Source: Phycisphaerae bacterium SM23_33
GTDB taxonomy: Bacteria > Planctomycetota > Phycisphaerae > SM23-33
Direction: 5' to 3'
Assembly: GCA_001303665.1 (NCBI GenBank)
Contig: LJUF01000073.1
Coordinates: forward strand, 1 to 16,797
DNA length: 16,797 nt
Shown here piece after piece: positions 5,691 to 13,204 of the stretch. The notes under the pieces are model-generated. The model saw nothing but the letters and a program-made list of their open reading frames with translations, did no database searches and had not been told where the DNA came from. The position numbers and the translations under genes were made by a program. The stretch's first letter is position 1. Every line of letters begins with the position of its first letter.

Positions 5691-6641
5691 GAAGGCGATG
5701 CTGTAGCCCTCCACGGGGAGGAAGGCGTTGAGCGAGTAGCTCATGGTGGCGCCGGTGTCGTAACGGACGGCCAAATTCATCACGTCCCAGATGTCGATCT
5801 GGTTGCTGAAGACGCAACGGTCGCGGAAGTAGCCGTCCGCGTGCTCGCACTCCAGGTAGAGCTTGCGCAGGCCCTCGTTGGCGGCCAGGTCGAGGAAGAA
5901 AGGGCACTTGTCCGAAACCCGGCAGATATGGCAGCGCTCCGACCGGCCGGTGAGGCCGAACAGCTCGTCGGCCGTCTGAGGCGTGTAGAACGCCCGCCGC
6001 GCCCGGCAGAAGACCTCCGTCGGCCTGGCGCCCAGCCACCAGTTGACCAGGTCGAAGTGGTGGGTCGCCTTGTGCACCAGCAGCGAGCCGGAATTGCCGC
6101 GGCGGCGGTGCCAGCGGCGGAAATAGTCCGCCCCGTGGCGAGTGTCCAGCATCCAGTGGAAGTCCACGCTCAGCACCTTGCCGACCTCGCCGGCCTCCAG
6201 CAGCTCCTTGACCTGCGACCGCGGCGGAGCGTAGCGGTAGTTGAAGGTGACCTGGAGCTTCCGCCCGGTGGCCTTGACCGTCTTGAGAATCTCCGCGCAG
6301 CGGTGCTCATCGGTGGTCATCGGCTTCTCCGTAACGACGTCGCAGCCCAGTTGCATCGCCCGGACGATGTAATCGCTGTGGGTGACGTCCATGCTGGTGA
6401 CGATGACGACGTCGGGCTTGGCCTCGGCCACCATGCGGTCGAAATCGCCGGCCGGGTAGGTCGGGACGGGCCCGACGCCTTCCGGCAGCTGGCCGTTGCG
6501 CAGGTCCATGCGGGCCTGGTTGGTGTCGCACAAGGCCACCAGCTCGGCAAAGTCGCGGTGGCTTTCCGTGATAGCCTCCGTGTACATGTTGCTGCGACTG
6601 CCCACGCCGACCACCGCGTAACGCTTCCTCGAAACACCCAT
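5595..6641 (-). CDS. Gfo/Idh/MocA-family oxidoreductase, C-terminus frameshifted
   Basis: The N-terminal Rossmann fold (VVGVGSRSNMY near residues 10-20) binds NAD(P). EKP at 105-107 carries the conserved lysine of this sugar/inositol dehydrogenase family, and GSLLVHKATHHFDLVNWW (185-202) holds the substrate-side His residues. It belongs to a cysteine-bearing subgroup: RCHICRVSDKCPFF (236-249), Cys265 and Cys276 might hold metal or an Fe-S centre. After YSIAF (313-317) the open frame runs into low-complexity GGGG/RPRRRRR residues and stops at 348, while the proper C-terminus continues in another frame. From memory of homologues, about 40-60 residues between YSIAF and the PREVE strand also seem missing. 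The ATG at 6641 has GAGGAG eight bases upstream. The substrate is unknown; it is probably inactive or misassembled. Confidence 0.85.
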   Translation of the reverse strand: MGVSRKRYAVVGVGSRSNMYTEAITESHRDFAELVALCDTNQARMDLRNGQLPEGVGPVPTYPAGDFDRMVAEAKPDVVIVTSMDVTHSDYIVRAMQLGCDVVTEKPMTTDEHRCAEILKTVKATGRKLQVTFNYRYAPPRSQVKELLEAGEVGKVLSVDFHWMLDTRHGADYFRRWHRRRGNSGSLLVHKATHHFDLVNWWLGARPTEVFCRARRAFYTPQTADELFGLTGRSERCHICRVSDKCPFFLDLAANEGLRKLYLECEHADGYFRDRCVFSNQIDIWDVMNLAVRYDTGATMSYSLNAFLPVEGYSIAFDHRHLGLPVAAGGGGPHWPGRPRRRRRGAAG

Positions 6642-6690
6642 CGGCCATGCTCCTCAACCCCGGATCGCCGTCCGATTCACAAGGCAGGGC

Positions 6691-6718
6691 ATTATACCCC
6701 GCTGCGGCGGCCGGCAAA
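6691..6718 (-). promoter_or_regulatory. Promoter of the Gfo/Idh gene
   Basis: On the minus strand a perfect -10 box TATAAT (6696 down to 6691) lies about 50 bases before the ATG. The -35 is weak: TTTGCC (6718-6713) at 16 bases spacing, or TTGCCG at 15. It is back-to-back with the promoter of the divergent HAD gene, so the two genes share a 148-base control region. Confidence 0.5.
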
Positions 6719-6731
6719 GCCCTTCCCGCCC

Positions 6732-6760
6732 TTGCCAAGGCCCGGACCGCCCTCTAAAGT
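6732..6760 (+). promoter_or_regulatory. Promoter of the HAD phosphatase gene
   Basis: TTGCCA at 6732-6737 (five of six) and TAAAGT at 6755-6760 (four of six) are 17 bases apart. The predicted start near 6767 gives a leader of about 23 bases with GGGA seven bases before the ATG at 6790. Confidence 0.5.
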
Positions 6761-6789
6761 ACGCGCGTCCTGCGATCCGGGACCGAGGA

Positions 6790-7461
6790 ATGACTTACGA
6801 GGGCCTGGCCGTAATCTTCGACATGGACGGCGTGCTGGTGGACTCCTACCACGCGCATTTCGAGTCCTGGCTGGCCCTGGCAAGGGAGTGCGACTTTGAA
6901 TTCACCGAGCAGGACTTCGCCACGACTTTCGGCCGCACCAGCCGCGACATCATCGCCCATTTCTGGGGCGAAGGCCTTCCCGACAAGCGGATCGCCGAGA
7001 TGGACCTCCGCAAGGAGGCCTTGTACCGCGACCTCATCCGCCGGGACTTCCCGGCCATGGACGGGGCCCGCGAGCTGATCCGCGCCCTGTACGAGGCGGG
7101 CTTCAGGCTGGCGGTGGGCTCTTCCGGCCCGCCGGAGAACATCCAGGCGACCATGGAGGGGCTGGACATGGGCGAGTGCTTCAGCGCGACCGTCACCGGC
7201 CAGGACGTCACCCGCGGCAAGCCCGACCCGCAGGTGTTCCTCATTGCGGCCGAGCGGCTCGGCCTGCCGCCCCACCGCTGCGCCGTCGTGGAGGACGCCC
7301 CCGCCGGAGTCGAGGCCGCCAACCGCGCCGGCATGGCCTCCGTGGCCCTGACCGGCACCGCCTCGCGCGAGAAGCTCGCCCACGCCGACCTGGCCGTGGA
7401 TTCCCTGCTCGAACTGTCGCCGGAAGCGATCGCCGCCCTGATCACCAAAGCCCACGGATAG
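6790..7461 (+). CDS. HAD-superfamily hydrolase, beta-phosphoglucomutase-like
   Basis: This 223-residue protein is a complete HAD enzyme with a small helical cap (about residues 19-90). Motif I is FDMDGVLVDS, with nucleophile Asp11 and acid/base Asp13. Motif II is GSSG with Ser111-Ser112, motif III is GKPDP with Lys144, and motif IV is EDAPAGVEAA with Glu168-Asp169. This combination and length fit the beta-phosphoglucomutase/phosphoglycolate-phosphatase branch. It could be a mutase (beta-glucose-1-phosphate to glucose-6-phosphate) or a sugar-phosphate phosphatase, and sequence alone does not decide. It diverges from the Gfo/Idh gene. Its last codons (Ala-His-Gly-stop) fall inside a hairpin at 7447-7476 whose stem also occurs after the Gfo/Idh gene. 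A second gene follows 71-74 bases downstream with its own strong ribosome site. Confidence 0.9.
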   Translation: MTYEGLAVIFDMDGVLVDSYHAHFESWLALARECDFEFTEQDFATTFGRTSRDIIAHFWGEGLPDKRIAEMDLRKEALYRDLIRRDFPAMDGARELIRALYEAGFRLAVGSSGPPENIQATMEGLDMGECFSATVTGQDVTRGKPDPQVFLIAAERLGLPPHRCAVVEDAPAGVEAANRAGMASVALTGTASREKLAHADLAVDSLLELSPEAIAALITKAHG

Positions 7462-7476
7462 CCATCCGTGGGGTTT
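7447..7476 (+). terminator. Hairpin overlapping the HAD stop codon, second copy of the shared stem
   Basis: CCCACGGAT (7451-7459) and ATCCGTGGG (7464-7472) are exact inverted copies around an AGCC loop. After one mismatch the stem continues with AAA (7447-7449) pairing TTT (7474-7476), giving a short U tract typical of an intrinsic terminator. The left arm includes the last codons and the first base of the TAG stop of the HAD gene. The stem core is the same as in the hairpin at 5340-5369, although the loops differ. It may end or attenuate transcription before the following gene. Confidence 0.55.
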
Positions 7477-7535
7477 AGGCGCCGCCGGCGCTGTCAGCGG
7501 CCGAGTCCGAACGCCGCGCCAGGAGGCACAACGTG

Positions 7536-8564
7536 ATGGACCTGCCGGAATGCCGTTTCTTCCTGTTCGGCATGGGCGGCCGCCGGAAGCTGCTGTACCA
7601 GGGCGGCGCGCTGACAGACGCGTTCAGCGGGGAATGTCTCGGCCAGTGGGATGCTCTTCGCGAGCGGATCGTCCCGCCGGAGTACAAGGTGGAAATCGAG
7701 ACGGCCGGCGGCCGGGAGGTCCGGATTTGCGAGGATGCTGAAGGCGTCTGGCTGCAGCAGGGGCGGCGCCGCGAGCCGGTCAGCCGCAGCCCCGTCGCTC
7801 TTCCGGACTTCGCCGGGCACCGGCACCAACCGCTGCTGCGCGTGCTGCACCAGGAGATTCTCATCAACATCGTCCCGGCCGGGCCGGTGCCGAACCTGCT
7901 GGCTTATCCCCGGCCCTGGTACCGCGACGCGGCCATGATGTGCATGGCCCTGGAGCGCACGGGCAACCTGCACCTGGTGAGCGACTGGATTGCCGGCCTG
8001 CGGGAGCCGTTCGACCGCAACAACGCCGGCAATTGCGAGCCGGACAACCTCGGCCAGGCCCTGTACATGATCTCGCTGGTCTCGGACGCCGGCCACCCGC
8101 TGGTCGAAACGGTCCAGCAGGCCGCGGAGCAGTTCCGCCAGGACAGGCACGTCGTCGGCATCACCGACGGGGCCGAGCACCCGGTGTATCAGACGAAATG
8201 GCTGAAGTTCGGCCTGCGGAGCCTGGGCCTGGATGACCCCTACGAGATCCCGTCGGTGTTCGACAGCTACTCGGCGCTGTTCTGGTGGGATTTCAAGGAC
8301 GCCCACGTTCCCGGCCCGCGCTTCGACGAGCGGGCCAGGACGTTATACCCATATCTGGCCTGGGCGGAGCACCACTTCCACGGGGATGTGCCGGCCGGGC
8401 TGCCCGACGCCTCCAGGTACCCCCTCACCTGGGAAGCCCATTCGAGCGAGGCGGACTTCCCGGCCATGAGCGTCGTGTCGGGCGAATACGTCCAGCGCAG
8501 GATCGCCGCCCCGCACGCCTGGCACGCCGCCGAGATGTTCCTGTACCTGCTGGAATCGGGGTGA
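7536..8564 (+). CDS. Unassigned protein, possibly six-hairpin glycosidase-like
   Basis: I do not recognise a named family for this 342-residue protein. After an N-terminal region with beta-type patterns (about 1-100), it has helical segments with YPRPWYRDAAMM near 123-134, RNNAGNCEPDNLGQALY near 165-181, SYSALFWWDF near 246-255, TWEAHSSEADF near 307-317 and APHAWHAAEMFLYLL near the C-terminus. Paired helices with W-x-R-D, W-E-A and H-x-W-H-A-x-E motifs resemble (alpha/alpha)6 six-hairpin glycosidases, but this is only a pattern resemblance. No signal peptide is visible, so it is probably cytoplasmic. AGGAGG at 7521-7526 serves the ATG at 7536 (nine bases); a GTG one codon earlier at 7533 is equally possible. 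Its position behind the HAD gene suggests carbohydrate metabolism. Confidence 0.7.
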   Translation: MDLPECRFFLFGMGGRRKLLYQGGALTDAFSGECLGQWDALRERIVPPEYKVEIETAGGREVRICEDAEGVWLQQGRRREPVSRSPVALPDFAGHRHQPLLRVLHQEILINIVPAGPVPNLLAYPRPWYRDAAMMCMALERTGNLHLVSDWIAGLREPFDRNNAGNCEPDNLGQALYMISLVSDAGHPLVETVQQAAEQFRQDRHVVGITDGAEHPVYQTKWLKFGLRSLGLDDPYEIPSVFDSYSALFWWDFKDAHVPGPRFDERARTLYPYLAWAEHHFHGDVPAGLPDASRYPLTWEAHSSEADFPAMSVVSGEYVQRRIAAPHAWHAAEMFLYLLESG

Positions 8565-8591
8565 GATGCCGGCTGCACCCGCGCCGTGCGG

Positions 8592-9431
8592 CTAGTCCCC
8601 GGGCCAGTCGCCGGAGAAAACCTCCACCGCCGGGCCGGTCATGTAAACGTGGTTGTCGGCCTCGCGCCATTCCAGGTTCAGGTCTCCGCCGGGCAGGTGG
8701 GCCAGGATCTCCCGCTCGGTCCGCTCGGTGATGACGCCGGCGACGCACACGGCCGAGGCCCCGGTGCCGCAGGCCAGCGTGACGCCGCTTCCGCGTTCCC
8801 AGGTCCGCACGGTCACCTCCAGGGGCGAATGGACCTGCACGAAATGGGCGTTGATGCGCTGGGGAAACAGCGGGTTGCGCTCAATGGCCGGGCCGACCTC
8901 TTCCAGAGGAACGCTGGCCACATCCTTGACGAACATGACCGCGTGCGGGTTGCTCATCGAGACACAAGTCATCTGGAAGGCGTACCGGCCGGTCTGGATG
9001 GGGGCGTCAACGACACTGTCTCGCGGGATGTTCACCGGGATCCGGGCCGGCGTGAGGATGGGCTCGCCCATGTCCACCGTGGCGGCGGCCACCTGGCCGG
9101 CTGCGTCGAGGTCCAGCTCGACGGACTTGATGCCGGCAGGCGTCTGGACGCACAGCGGGTTGGCGTCGCGCAAGCCGTGATCGTGCACGTACTTGGCCAG
9201 ACAGCGGATGCCGTTGCCGCACATCTGGGCCTCGGAGCCGTCGGCGTTGAATATCCGCATCAGCACGTCGGCCTCCGTGGACGGCAGGATCAGGATCAGC
9301 CCGTCGGCCCCCACGCCGAAGTGGCGATCGGAAATCCGCCGCGCCAACGCGGCCGGGTCGGCCAGCCGATGGTCAAGGCAGTTCACGTACACGTAGTCGT
9401 TGCCGCAGCCCTGCATCTTCGTGAAGTGCAT
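8592..9431 (-). CDS. dapF: Diaminopimelate epimerase
   Basis: The 279-residue protein converts LL- to meso-diaminopimelate, used for lysine and for peptidoglycan cross-linking. Both catalytic cysteine motifs are intact: QMCGNGIRC with Cys71 and TLACGTGASA with Cys221. The N-terminal MHFTKMQGCGNDYVYVN, the DRHFGVGADGL stretch near 35-44 and NADGSEAQMCGNG match the family along its length, and the size is normal. The ATG at 9431 is chosen because it gives the usual N-terminus and lies just after AGGTGAGG; a GTG at 9446 would add five residues. It is the last gene of a likely minus-strand unit behind the nucleoside hydrolase (73-base gap) and converges with the preceding plus-strand gene across only 27 bases. 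A weak stem (8572-8578 with 8586-8592) fills that convergent gap. Confidence 0.97.
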   Translation of the reverse strand: MHFTKMQGCGNDYVYVNCLDHRLADPAALARRISDRHFGVGADGLILILPSTEADVLMRIFNADGSEAQMCGNGIRCLAKYVHDHGLRDANPLCVQTPAGIKSVELDLDAAGQVAAATVDMGEPILTPARIPVNIPRDSVVDAPIQTGRYAFQMTCVSMSNPHAVMFVKDVASVPLEEVGPAIERNPLFPQRINAHFVQVHSPLEVTVRTWERGSGVTLACGTGASAVCVAGVITERTEREILAHLPGGDLNLEWREADNHVYMTGPAVEVFSGDWPGD

Positions 9432-9504
9432 GTCCTCACCTCTCACCTAGGCCCTTGGACGCCCCACATTTAACCACAAAGGCCAGCGAAAATCCCGTGC
9501 CTGA

Positions 9505-10467
9505 TCAGCCCCTCCGCACAAGGGGCGCAGAGAGGATTCGCTCCATGAACAGGTCGTGCAGTGCCTGGCCCTTCTCAGGGTCGGCCCGCCAGCCCAGCCG
9601 GTGCGGGCCGCTCTCGTCCAGCTCGACGCGGAGCTCGGCCAGCGTCTTCCGCGGGCCGACAGTGATGTACGCCCGGCCCGGCCGGGTCTCCAGGATCCCT
9701 CCGAGCAGGTAGGCGAAGCATCGCAGGTCGGACAGGTGCGGGATCGAGTCCGGGCGGCATTCGCGCTTGTTCCTGCGCCACTCCTGGATCGCCAGGTAGA
9801 TGATGTCGGTGGTCTCCAGGCCGCGCGCGCGGATCTTTTCCACGTCCCGGGCGGTCAGGCCGCCCAGGCCCGGCATGCCTTCGGGAATCAGGACCCATTG
9901 CGCCTCGGAGCGGGCGACGATGGCGGCGGCGACGGGGTCATAGCGGAGGTTCCAGCCGATGGTGGTTTCGCGCCCCGGGCCGAAGCCCCCGCCGTTGGTC
10001 ACGATCGCAGCCAGGTTCTCGGCCGTCTCGGGATACCGGACCAGCGCCTGGCCGGCGTTGGTCATCGATCCGATGGTGAGCAGGTGAACCCGCCCCGGCC
10101 GCTCGGCCGCAAGCCGGGCGATCAATTCATCGGCCCCCAGATCACAGGCCGGCGGCAGGCCGTCTTCGGTCGGGGCGACGGCGTCCTGGGTGACCGCCGT
10201 CAGCGGCGGATACGGCTGATTGGCGGCCGGCATGGAACGGGCGTAGCCGGCCACGACGGGTATCTCCGGCCGGCGGTACGCAGACGTGAGCCGCCGGGCG
10301 ATCCGGCTGCGGGCGGCCGTGTCGCCGTCCACGGTCGTGACCGCCAGCAGCTCGAGCTCCGGCGAGTTCAGGGCGAAGCACAGCACCAGCAGATCATCAA
10401 TGTCTTCACCGATGTCCGTGTCGACAATGACCGGGACCGGCCGGCCCGGCGGTTCTGCGCCAGTCAC
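9505..10467 (-). CDS. Inosine-uridine preferring nucleoside hydrolase family protein
   Basis: The 320-residue protein has the calcium-binding N-terminal motif of ribonucleoside hydrolases as VIVDTDIGEDIDD (13-25, a known DTDxG variant). It also has a central LLTIGSMTNAGQAL segment and the ribose-binding TNGGG and NLRYDP regions (about residues 160-180). Enzymes of this fold split the N-glycosidic bond of nucleosides to base and ribose; whether purine, pyrimidine or other ribosides are used cannot be told here. The GTG at 10467 is preceded by GGAG six bases upstream. The start lies only 27 bases after the RNase R stop codon, so the two are almost certainly co-transcribed. This pairing suggests salvage of nucleosides derived from RNA decay. 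Confidence 0.9.
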   Translation of the reverse strand: MTGAEPPGRPVPVIVDTDIGEDIDDLLVLCFALNSPELELLAVTTVDGDTAARSRIARRLTSAYRRPEIPVVAGYARSMPAANQPYPPLTAVTQDAVAPTEDGLPPACDLGADELIARLAAERPGRVHLLTIGSMTNAGQALVRYPETAENLAAIVTNGGGFGPGRETTIGWNLRYDPVAAAIVARSEAQWVLIPEGMPGLGGLTARDVEKIRARGLETTDIIYLAIQEWRRNKRECRPDSIPHLSDLRCFAYLLGGILETRPGRAYITVGPRKTLAELRVELDESGPHRLGWRADPEKGQALHDLFMERILSAPLVRRG

Positions 10468-10494
10468 GCTCTTCTCCTACCCGCTGCCCGGAGG

Positions 10495-12648
10495 CTATTG
10501 GCTCGCCTTCCTGGCCTTTCGCCGCCTCTGCGGGCGCGCTGATGGCTCCCGGTCCGGCAGCAGGTTCAACTGCCTGCGGGCCGGGTCCACCGAGGCGATG
10601 CGGACTTTCAGCGGATCGCCGATGCGGAAGCGCCGCCCGCTGCGCTCCCCGCGGATCTCGCCGGCCTGGGTGCTGACCTCCCACCAGTCGTCGCCCAGGT
10701 CGGCCATGCGGATCAGGCCTTCAATGACGTACCGCGGCAGCTGCACGAACAGCCCGAAGTTGGTCACCCCGGTGACGACGCCGTCGAAGCTCTCGCCGAC
10801 CTTGCCGGCCAGAAACTGAAGCAGCAGCACCGTCCTGAGTTCCTCCTCGGCCGCCTCCGCCCGGCGCTCGGTGGTGGAGCAGTGCGAGCCGAGCGCGACC
10901 AGTTCCGCCACGTCGGGCGCGCCCGGGCGGCGCTTGCGGGCCAGGTCGGCAAAGAGCCGGTGCACCGTCAGGTCCGGATACCGGCGGATGGGCGAGGTGA
11001 AGTGGCAGTAGTTGTCCGAGGCCAGCGCGAAATGCCCCACGCGCATGGGCGAATACTCCGCCTGCTCGAAGGATTTCAGCACCGCCAGGTTGACGGCGTA
11101 GCTTTCGGGCTTGCCCTTGACGGCTTCCAGCAGCCGCTGGATGTCGGCCCGGCTGAGGTCGCGCGGCAGCTTGTGCCCGCAGACGCGGAGGAAGGAGACC
11201 AACTGCCGCCCGGCCGGCCGATCGGGCTCCGGGTGAATGCGGCGAAGGAAATCCACGTTGCCGGCCGCCAGGGCGCGGGCGACGGCCTCGTTGGCCTCCA
11301 CCATGAACATCTCGATGATCGTGTGGGTATAGGAATCGTCCTCGGGCACGGCATCGGCGAGCTTGCCCTGCTCGTCCAGGACCAGCTCCACGGCGGGCAG
11401 GTCGAGCTGGATCATGCCTTGCTTGCGGCGGCGGCGATCGATCCGCCGGGCCAGGTCGTCCATGCGCTTCAGCAGTTCCACGACCGCCCGCTCATAGCCG
11501 CCGCTCTTGCCGTCGATGATGGCCTGCGCCTCGGTGTAGGTCAGCCGCCTCGCCGAGCGGATGACCGTCTCGGCCAACCGAGCGCCCACCACCTCGCCCG
11601 CGGCGTCGTAGCGGATGAACGCGCTCTTGCAGAAGCGCCTCTGCCCTTCCTGGAGCGAGCAGACGCCGTTGGAAAGCACCTCCGGCAGCATGGGCAGGAC
11701 CTTGCGCGGGAAATACACACTGTTGCCGCGCAGGCGGGCCTCGGTGTCCACCGCCTTGCCGGCGGCGACGAAGTGCGACACGTCGGCGATGTGCACGCCC
11801 AGCACGAAGCCGCCGCCGTCGGCCTGGACGCTGACGGCGTCGTCGAAGTCCCGGGCGTCGGGCGGGTCGATGGTGACGACGGTCAGGCCGGTCAGGTCCT
11901 CCCGGCCGTCGGCCGCCGCCGGATCGAACGCCTCCGCTGCCCGGCGGGCCTCGGCCAGCACCGCCCCGTCGAACGTATCCGGCAGGCCGTGGGCGCGGAT
12001 GACCGCCAGCGTCTCGGCCTCGATCTGCCCGGCCGCGCCGATGTTCTCCACGATCACCCCCCGGGCCAGCTTGCCCGGCGAGGGGTAGGAGGTGATCTCC
12101 GCCACCACCTTCTGGCCCGGCCTGGCGCCGGGGCCGACGTCGCCGATGACCACCGGCTCGGTGACGGCGTTGCCGTCGGGCAGGACGAACCAGGCGTCCT
12201 CGCTCTGCTGGAGCGTGCCCACCAGCCGGCTGGCGCCGCGGCGGACGATCTCAACGACCCGGCCGTGGTAGAGCATCTCTCCGCCGCGCTTGCCGCGCTT
12301 GAGCACGCGGGCGACCACGGTGTCGCCGGTCATGGCTCCGGCCGACTCGCCCTCGGGCACGTACAGGTCGCCGTGGGCGTTGGGGGTCTCGGGCACGACG
12401 AACCCGAACCCCCGCGGGTTGGCGCGAAAGGTGCCCACCACGCGCGCGGACATCTCGGGCAACGTGAGGGCGTTGCGGGCGCCCAGCACCACGCGGCCGC
12501 TGTCGCGGAGGATCTTGATGGCCTGGCGAAAGGAGCCGTAGGCCTCCTCGGCCACGCCCAGTTGCCGGGCGAGCTGCCGTGGATTGAGCGGCTGGTAATC
12601 CCGGCTGGAAAGATATTTGATGATGGCTTCAACGTATCGTTCGGGCAT
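10495..12648 (-). CDS. rnr: Ribonuclease R
   Basis: The 717-residue RNase II/R-family enzyme degrades structured RNA 3' to 5', using two metal ions. Domain order: a winged-helix N-terminus (about 1-60), cold-shock-type OB folds (about 65-200), an RNB catalytic domain (about 250-570) and a C-terminal S1 domain (about 618-697). The RNB domain holds DPPDARDFDDA (261-271) with the metal-binding aspartates, RRIHPEPDRP (469-478) and HFTSPIRRYPDL (549-560). The lysine/arginine-rich tail (RPQRRRKARKASQ) is typical of RNase R and helps bind structured RNA. The ATG at 12648 has AGGATG seven bases upstream; that stretch also reads TAGGAT, a possible -10 box. It is the first gene of an operon with the nucleoside hydrolase and dapF, and diverges from the YlbF gene across 48 bases. 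Confidence 0.97.
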   Translation of the reverse strand: MPERYVEAIIKYLSSRDYQPLNPRQLARQLGVAEEAYGSFRQAIKILRDSGRVVLGARNALTLPEMSARVVGTFRANPRGFGFVVPETPNAHGDLYVPEGESAGAMTGDTVVARVLKRGKRGGEMLYHGRVVEIVRRGASRLVGTLQQSEDAWFVLPDGNAVTEPVVIGDVGPGARPGQKVVAEITSYPSPGKLARGVIVENIGAAGQIEAETLAVIRAHGLPDTFDGAVLAEARRAAEAFDPAAADGREDLTGLTVVTIDPPDARDFDDAVSVQADGGGFVLGVHIADVSHFVAAGKAVDTEARLRGNSVYFPRKVLPMLPEVLSNGVCSLQEGQRRFCKSAFIRYDAAGEVVGARLAETVIRSARRLTYTEAQAIIDGKSGGYERAVVELLKRMDDLARRIDRRRRKQGMIQLDLPAVELVLDEQGKLADAVPEDDSYTHTIIEMFMVEANEAVARALAAGNVDFLRRIHPEPDRPAGRQLVSFLRVCGHKLPRDLSRADIQRLLEAVKGKPESYAVNLAVLKSFEQAEYSPMRVGHFALASDNYCHFTSPIRRYPDLTVHRLFADLARKRRPGAPDVAELVALGSHCSTTERRAEAAEEELRTVLLLQFLAGKVGESFDGVVTGVTNFGLFVQLPRYVIEGLIRMADLGDDWWEVSTQAGEIRGERSGRRFRIGDPLKVRIASVDPARRQLNLLPDREPSARPQRRRKARKASQ

Positions 12649-12696
12649 AATGAGTCATCCTAGAGTGGAGCGGGTGGAACTGCCAGGAGAATCACG

Positions 12697-13059
12697 GTGG
12701 ACGACATCGTCGCGCTGGCCGAAAGGCTCGGAAAGGCCATTGCCGCCTCGCCGCAGGCGGCCAAACTCAACGCCGCGCGCAAGGCGCTGGAGGCCGAGGC
12801 GGAAACGGCCCAACTGCTGAAGGACTACAACGCCCAGGCCCGGAAGATCGCCCAACTGGAGGACCAGCAGAAACCCGTCGAGGTGCAGGACAAACACAAG
12901 CTCGAGGAGCTGCACAACAGGCTGGCGGCCTCCCAAACCTTCAAGAGCTTCACCATTGCTCAGGTCGAATACGTGGACCTGATGCGCAAGGTCAACCAGG
13001 CCATCAGCAGGAACATTGGGGAAGCCGACCGCACCCGGCAGCCCCCTGCACCCGCCTGA
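12697..13059 (+). CDS. YlbF-family protein
   Basis: The 120-residue, mainly helical, highly charged protein matches the YlbF/YmcA family: an N-terminal MDDIVALAERLGKAIAAS, a long central helix pair with AEAETAQLLKDYNA near 31-44, then LHNRLAASQTFKSF and a hydrophobic helix VEYVDLMRKVNQAIS. In Bacillus, YlbF and YmcA form with YaaT the Y-complex that modulates RNase Y-dependent RNA maturation. In planctomycetes the role is unknown. No signal peptide is present. The GTG at 12697 is chosen because AGGAGA lies six bases upstream. It is transcribed away from rnr and faces the YhaM-like exonuclease, so it sits between two exoribonuclease genes. Confidence 0.85.
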   Translation: MDDIVALAERLGKAIAASPQAAKLNAARKALEAEAETAQLLKDYNAQARKIAQLEDQQKPVEVQDKHKLEELHNRLAASQTFKSFTIAQVEYVDLMRKVNQAISRNIGEADRTRQPPAPA

Positions 13060-13125
13060 GCGGCTCTCAGAAAGCTTCGCACAGGGAAAGGGCCTCTGGC
13101 CAGAGCCGCGCGGGCCGGTTAGGAA

Positions 13126-13140
13126 CGCGAGTGATGCGAA
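13126..13140 (+). repeat. degenerate dispersed motif CGCGAnnGAnGCGAA, copy 2
   Basis: This copy matches 903-917 at 12 of 15 bases and also follows a TTAG. It lies in the 145-base gap between the convergent YlbF and YhaM-like genes. The same gap holds a perfect 12-bp palindrome CTCTGGCCAGAG (13094-13105), a distant inverted pair GCGGCTCT (13060-13067) and AGAGCCGC (13102-13109), and a segment at 13168-13191 that resembles 5324-5347. No U-tract terminator is seen. Confidence 0.25.
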
Positions 13141-13204
13141 TTCCCACGGATTTCACGAACGACAACGGGTCCTGCATTGCTTGAAGGCCCAATCCGCCCA
13201 AGGC

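Noticed and set aside
5511..6899. 462-codon plus-strand open frame spanning the Gfo/Idh gene and the HAD start
   Set aside because: Runs antisense through a recognisable oxidoreductase and over two promoters; no domain signal.
8572..8592. Stem between the convergent unassigned gene and dapF as a bidirectional terminator
   Set aside because: Seven pairs with a G-T wobble and no U tract; too weak to annotate separately.
10882..12663. 593-codon plus-strand open frame opposite rnr
   Set aside because: Shadow of RNase R, whose catalytic motifs are unmistakable; the plus-strand product is low-complexity and domain-free.
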